NCBI GenBank assembly: GCA_003225615.1
Contig: QIAS01000292.1
Location: 1 to 5,784 of the forward strand
Origin: Acidobacteriota bacterium
GTDB taxonomy: Bacteria > Acidobacteriota > Terriglobia > Terriglobales > Acidobacteriaceae
Reading direction: 5' to 3'
DNA: 5,784 bases
Positions 5,186 to 5,784 of this stretch are shown in pieces; within the stretch, counting starts at the first letter, position 1; each line of letters starts with the position of its first letter. Under the pieces are notes generated by a model, which was not told where the DNA came from, ran no database searches, and saw nothing but the letters and a program-made list of their open reading frames with translations. The position numbers were made by a program, and so were the translations under genes.

Positions 5186-5784
5186 TTGCAAAAATTCATG
5201 ACGGCCATAGCTGGCACAGGGTCCACTGTCGCGACATTGCTGCTGCTTGGTTCGGGCGCTGCAGCGCAATCCGTCCCGCTCATAAACCTGCAGCCCTCGC
5301 GGGTGCTCAGTTACTATCCGAAACAGCAAGCTGTCCCCCAACCCGTTACGGTTCGCCTCTCCGGAGATGCGAGCGTTCCAGCGCTCCGCTTCATGACCGA
5401 ATCCGAGGTCTCCTACGCGGTTCCCCCCGGCCAAAACTCATTCTCAGGAATCCTGATTTACGAAACTGCGACTGATATTTACCTGCCGCTGCACGTCCGC
5501 ATCTTTGGAGACAACGCCCTTCTCTGGGAGCAAGGCATGGATGGAGAGACACCAGCCGTAGAGTTCTCTATTCGATTAGCTGGATCCTCGCGGGTGACGA
5601 TCGTTTCTACAACGCCCTTGGTGGGGCAGACCTTTCAACTCGCCTGGGCGGAATTCAACCCGGAGCACGGCAAGACTCGATCCGATTACCTGCCGGCTTC
5701 GAATACGGGTTACGTCGACTGCGCGCCTCTCCCTCGACAATCGCTCCTGGGCATTTACCATCCGGAGGAAGCTGTGATCGTTAC
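5186..5784 (+). CDS. Secreted protein with an NPCBM-like carbohydrate-binding domain (3' partial)
   Basis: The frame is open for 199 codons from TTG 5186 to the window edge with no stop. The N-terminus is a Sec signal peptide: MQKF, a hydrophobic stretch ending in VATLLLLGSG (about 15-24), and AAA|QS with signal peptidase I cleavage expected after A27. Residues about 54-157 are beta-rich and resemble the NPCBM/NEW2 module in its order of elements: VTVRLSG, SEVSYAVPPGQNSFSG, then LHVRIFGDNALLWEQG at 102-117, a VEFSIRLAGSSRVTIV strand pair and the closing LAWAEF at 152-157. That module is associated with carbohydrate binding in glycoside hydrolases and lectin-like proteins; the match here is by eye. 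A new region begins near 160 and is cut off, so any catalytic domain would lie outside the window. The protein is exported, and its place after AsnB suggests a role at the cell surface. If the TTG is wrong, the ATG at 5198 gives a signal peptide shorter by four residues. Confidence 0.75.
   Translation, partial: MQKFMTAIAGTGSTVATLLLLGSGAAAQSVPLINLQPSRVLSYYPKQQAVPQPVTVRLSGDASVPALRFMTESEVSYAVPPGQNSFSGILIYETATDIYLPLHVRIFGDNALLWEQGMDGETPAVEFSIRLAGSSRVTIVSTTPLVGQTFQLAWAEFNPEHGKTRSDYLPASNTGYVDCAPLPRQSLLGIYHPEEAVIV

Overview
The window is a stretch of a bacterial chromosome with every supported gene on the + strand. Base composition is moderately GC-rich. Starts include ATG, GTG and TTG, and two of them have clear Shine-Dalgarno sequences. 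A lipoprotein-type signal and a Sec-type signal peptide suggest a Gram-negative-type envelope. The mix of a surface-glycan gene set with long beta-rich secreted proteins would fit Acidobacteriota or a similar soil phylum, but the sequence alone does not prove this and I hold it only weakly.

Layout. Bases 1-77 hold the last codons of an unidentified upstream gene. Bases 123-1532 hold a close pair: a sugar-phosphate nucleotidylyltransferase and a HAD-superfamily phosphatase or phosphomutase of the beta-phosphoglucomutase type, 18 bases apart. A non-coding leader follows (1533-1722) with a plausible sigma70-type promoter and a 9-bp tandem repeat. Next is a lipoprotein (1723-2838) with a fibronectin-III-like domain and a transglutaminase-like domain with an apparent Cys-His-Asp triad. 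Its 3' end appears frameshifted: a convincing C-terminal tail continues in another frame to 2909. After about 160 bases with no recognisable gene comes a complete glutamine-dependent asparagine synthase/amidotransferase (3072-5003, 643 aa). After another 182 bases without a gene, a secreted protein with an NPCBM-like carbohydrate-binding fold starts at a TTG at 5186 and runs off the window end.

How the genes may work together (inference). The first pair could make or trim an activated sugar. The AsnB-like enzyme could amidate a sugar or peptide carboxylate. The transglutaminase-like lipoprotein and the NPCBM-like secreted protein would act outside the cytoplasmic membrane on the resulting polymer or on the cell surface. 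This is the kind of gene set found in exopolysaccharide, capsule or O-antigen loci. No glycosyltransferase, Wzx/Wzy or export gene lies in the window, so the pathway itself is not shown. I see no CRISPR array, tRNA, rRNA or insertion sequence.
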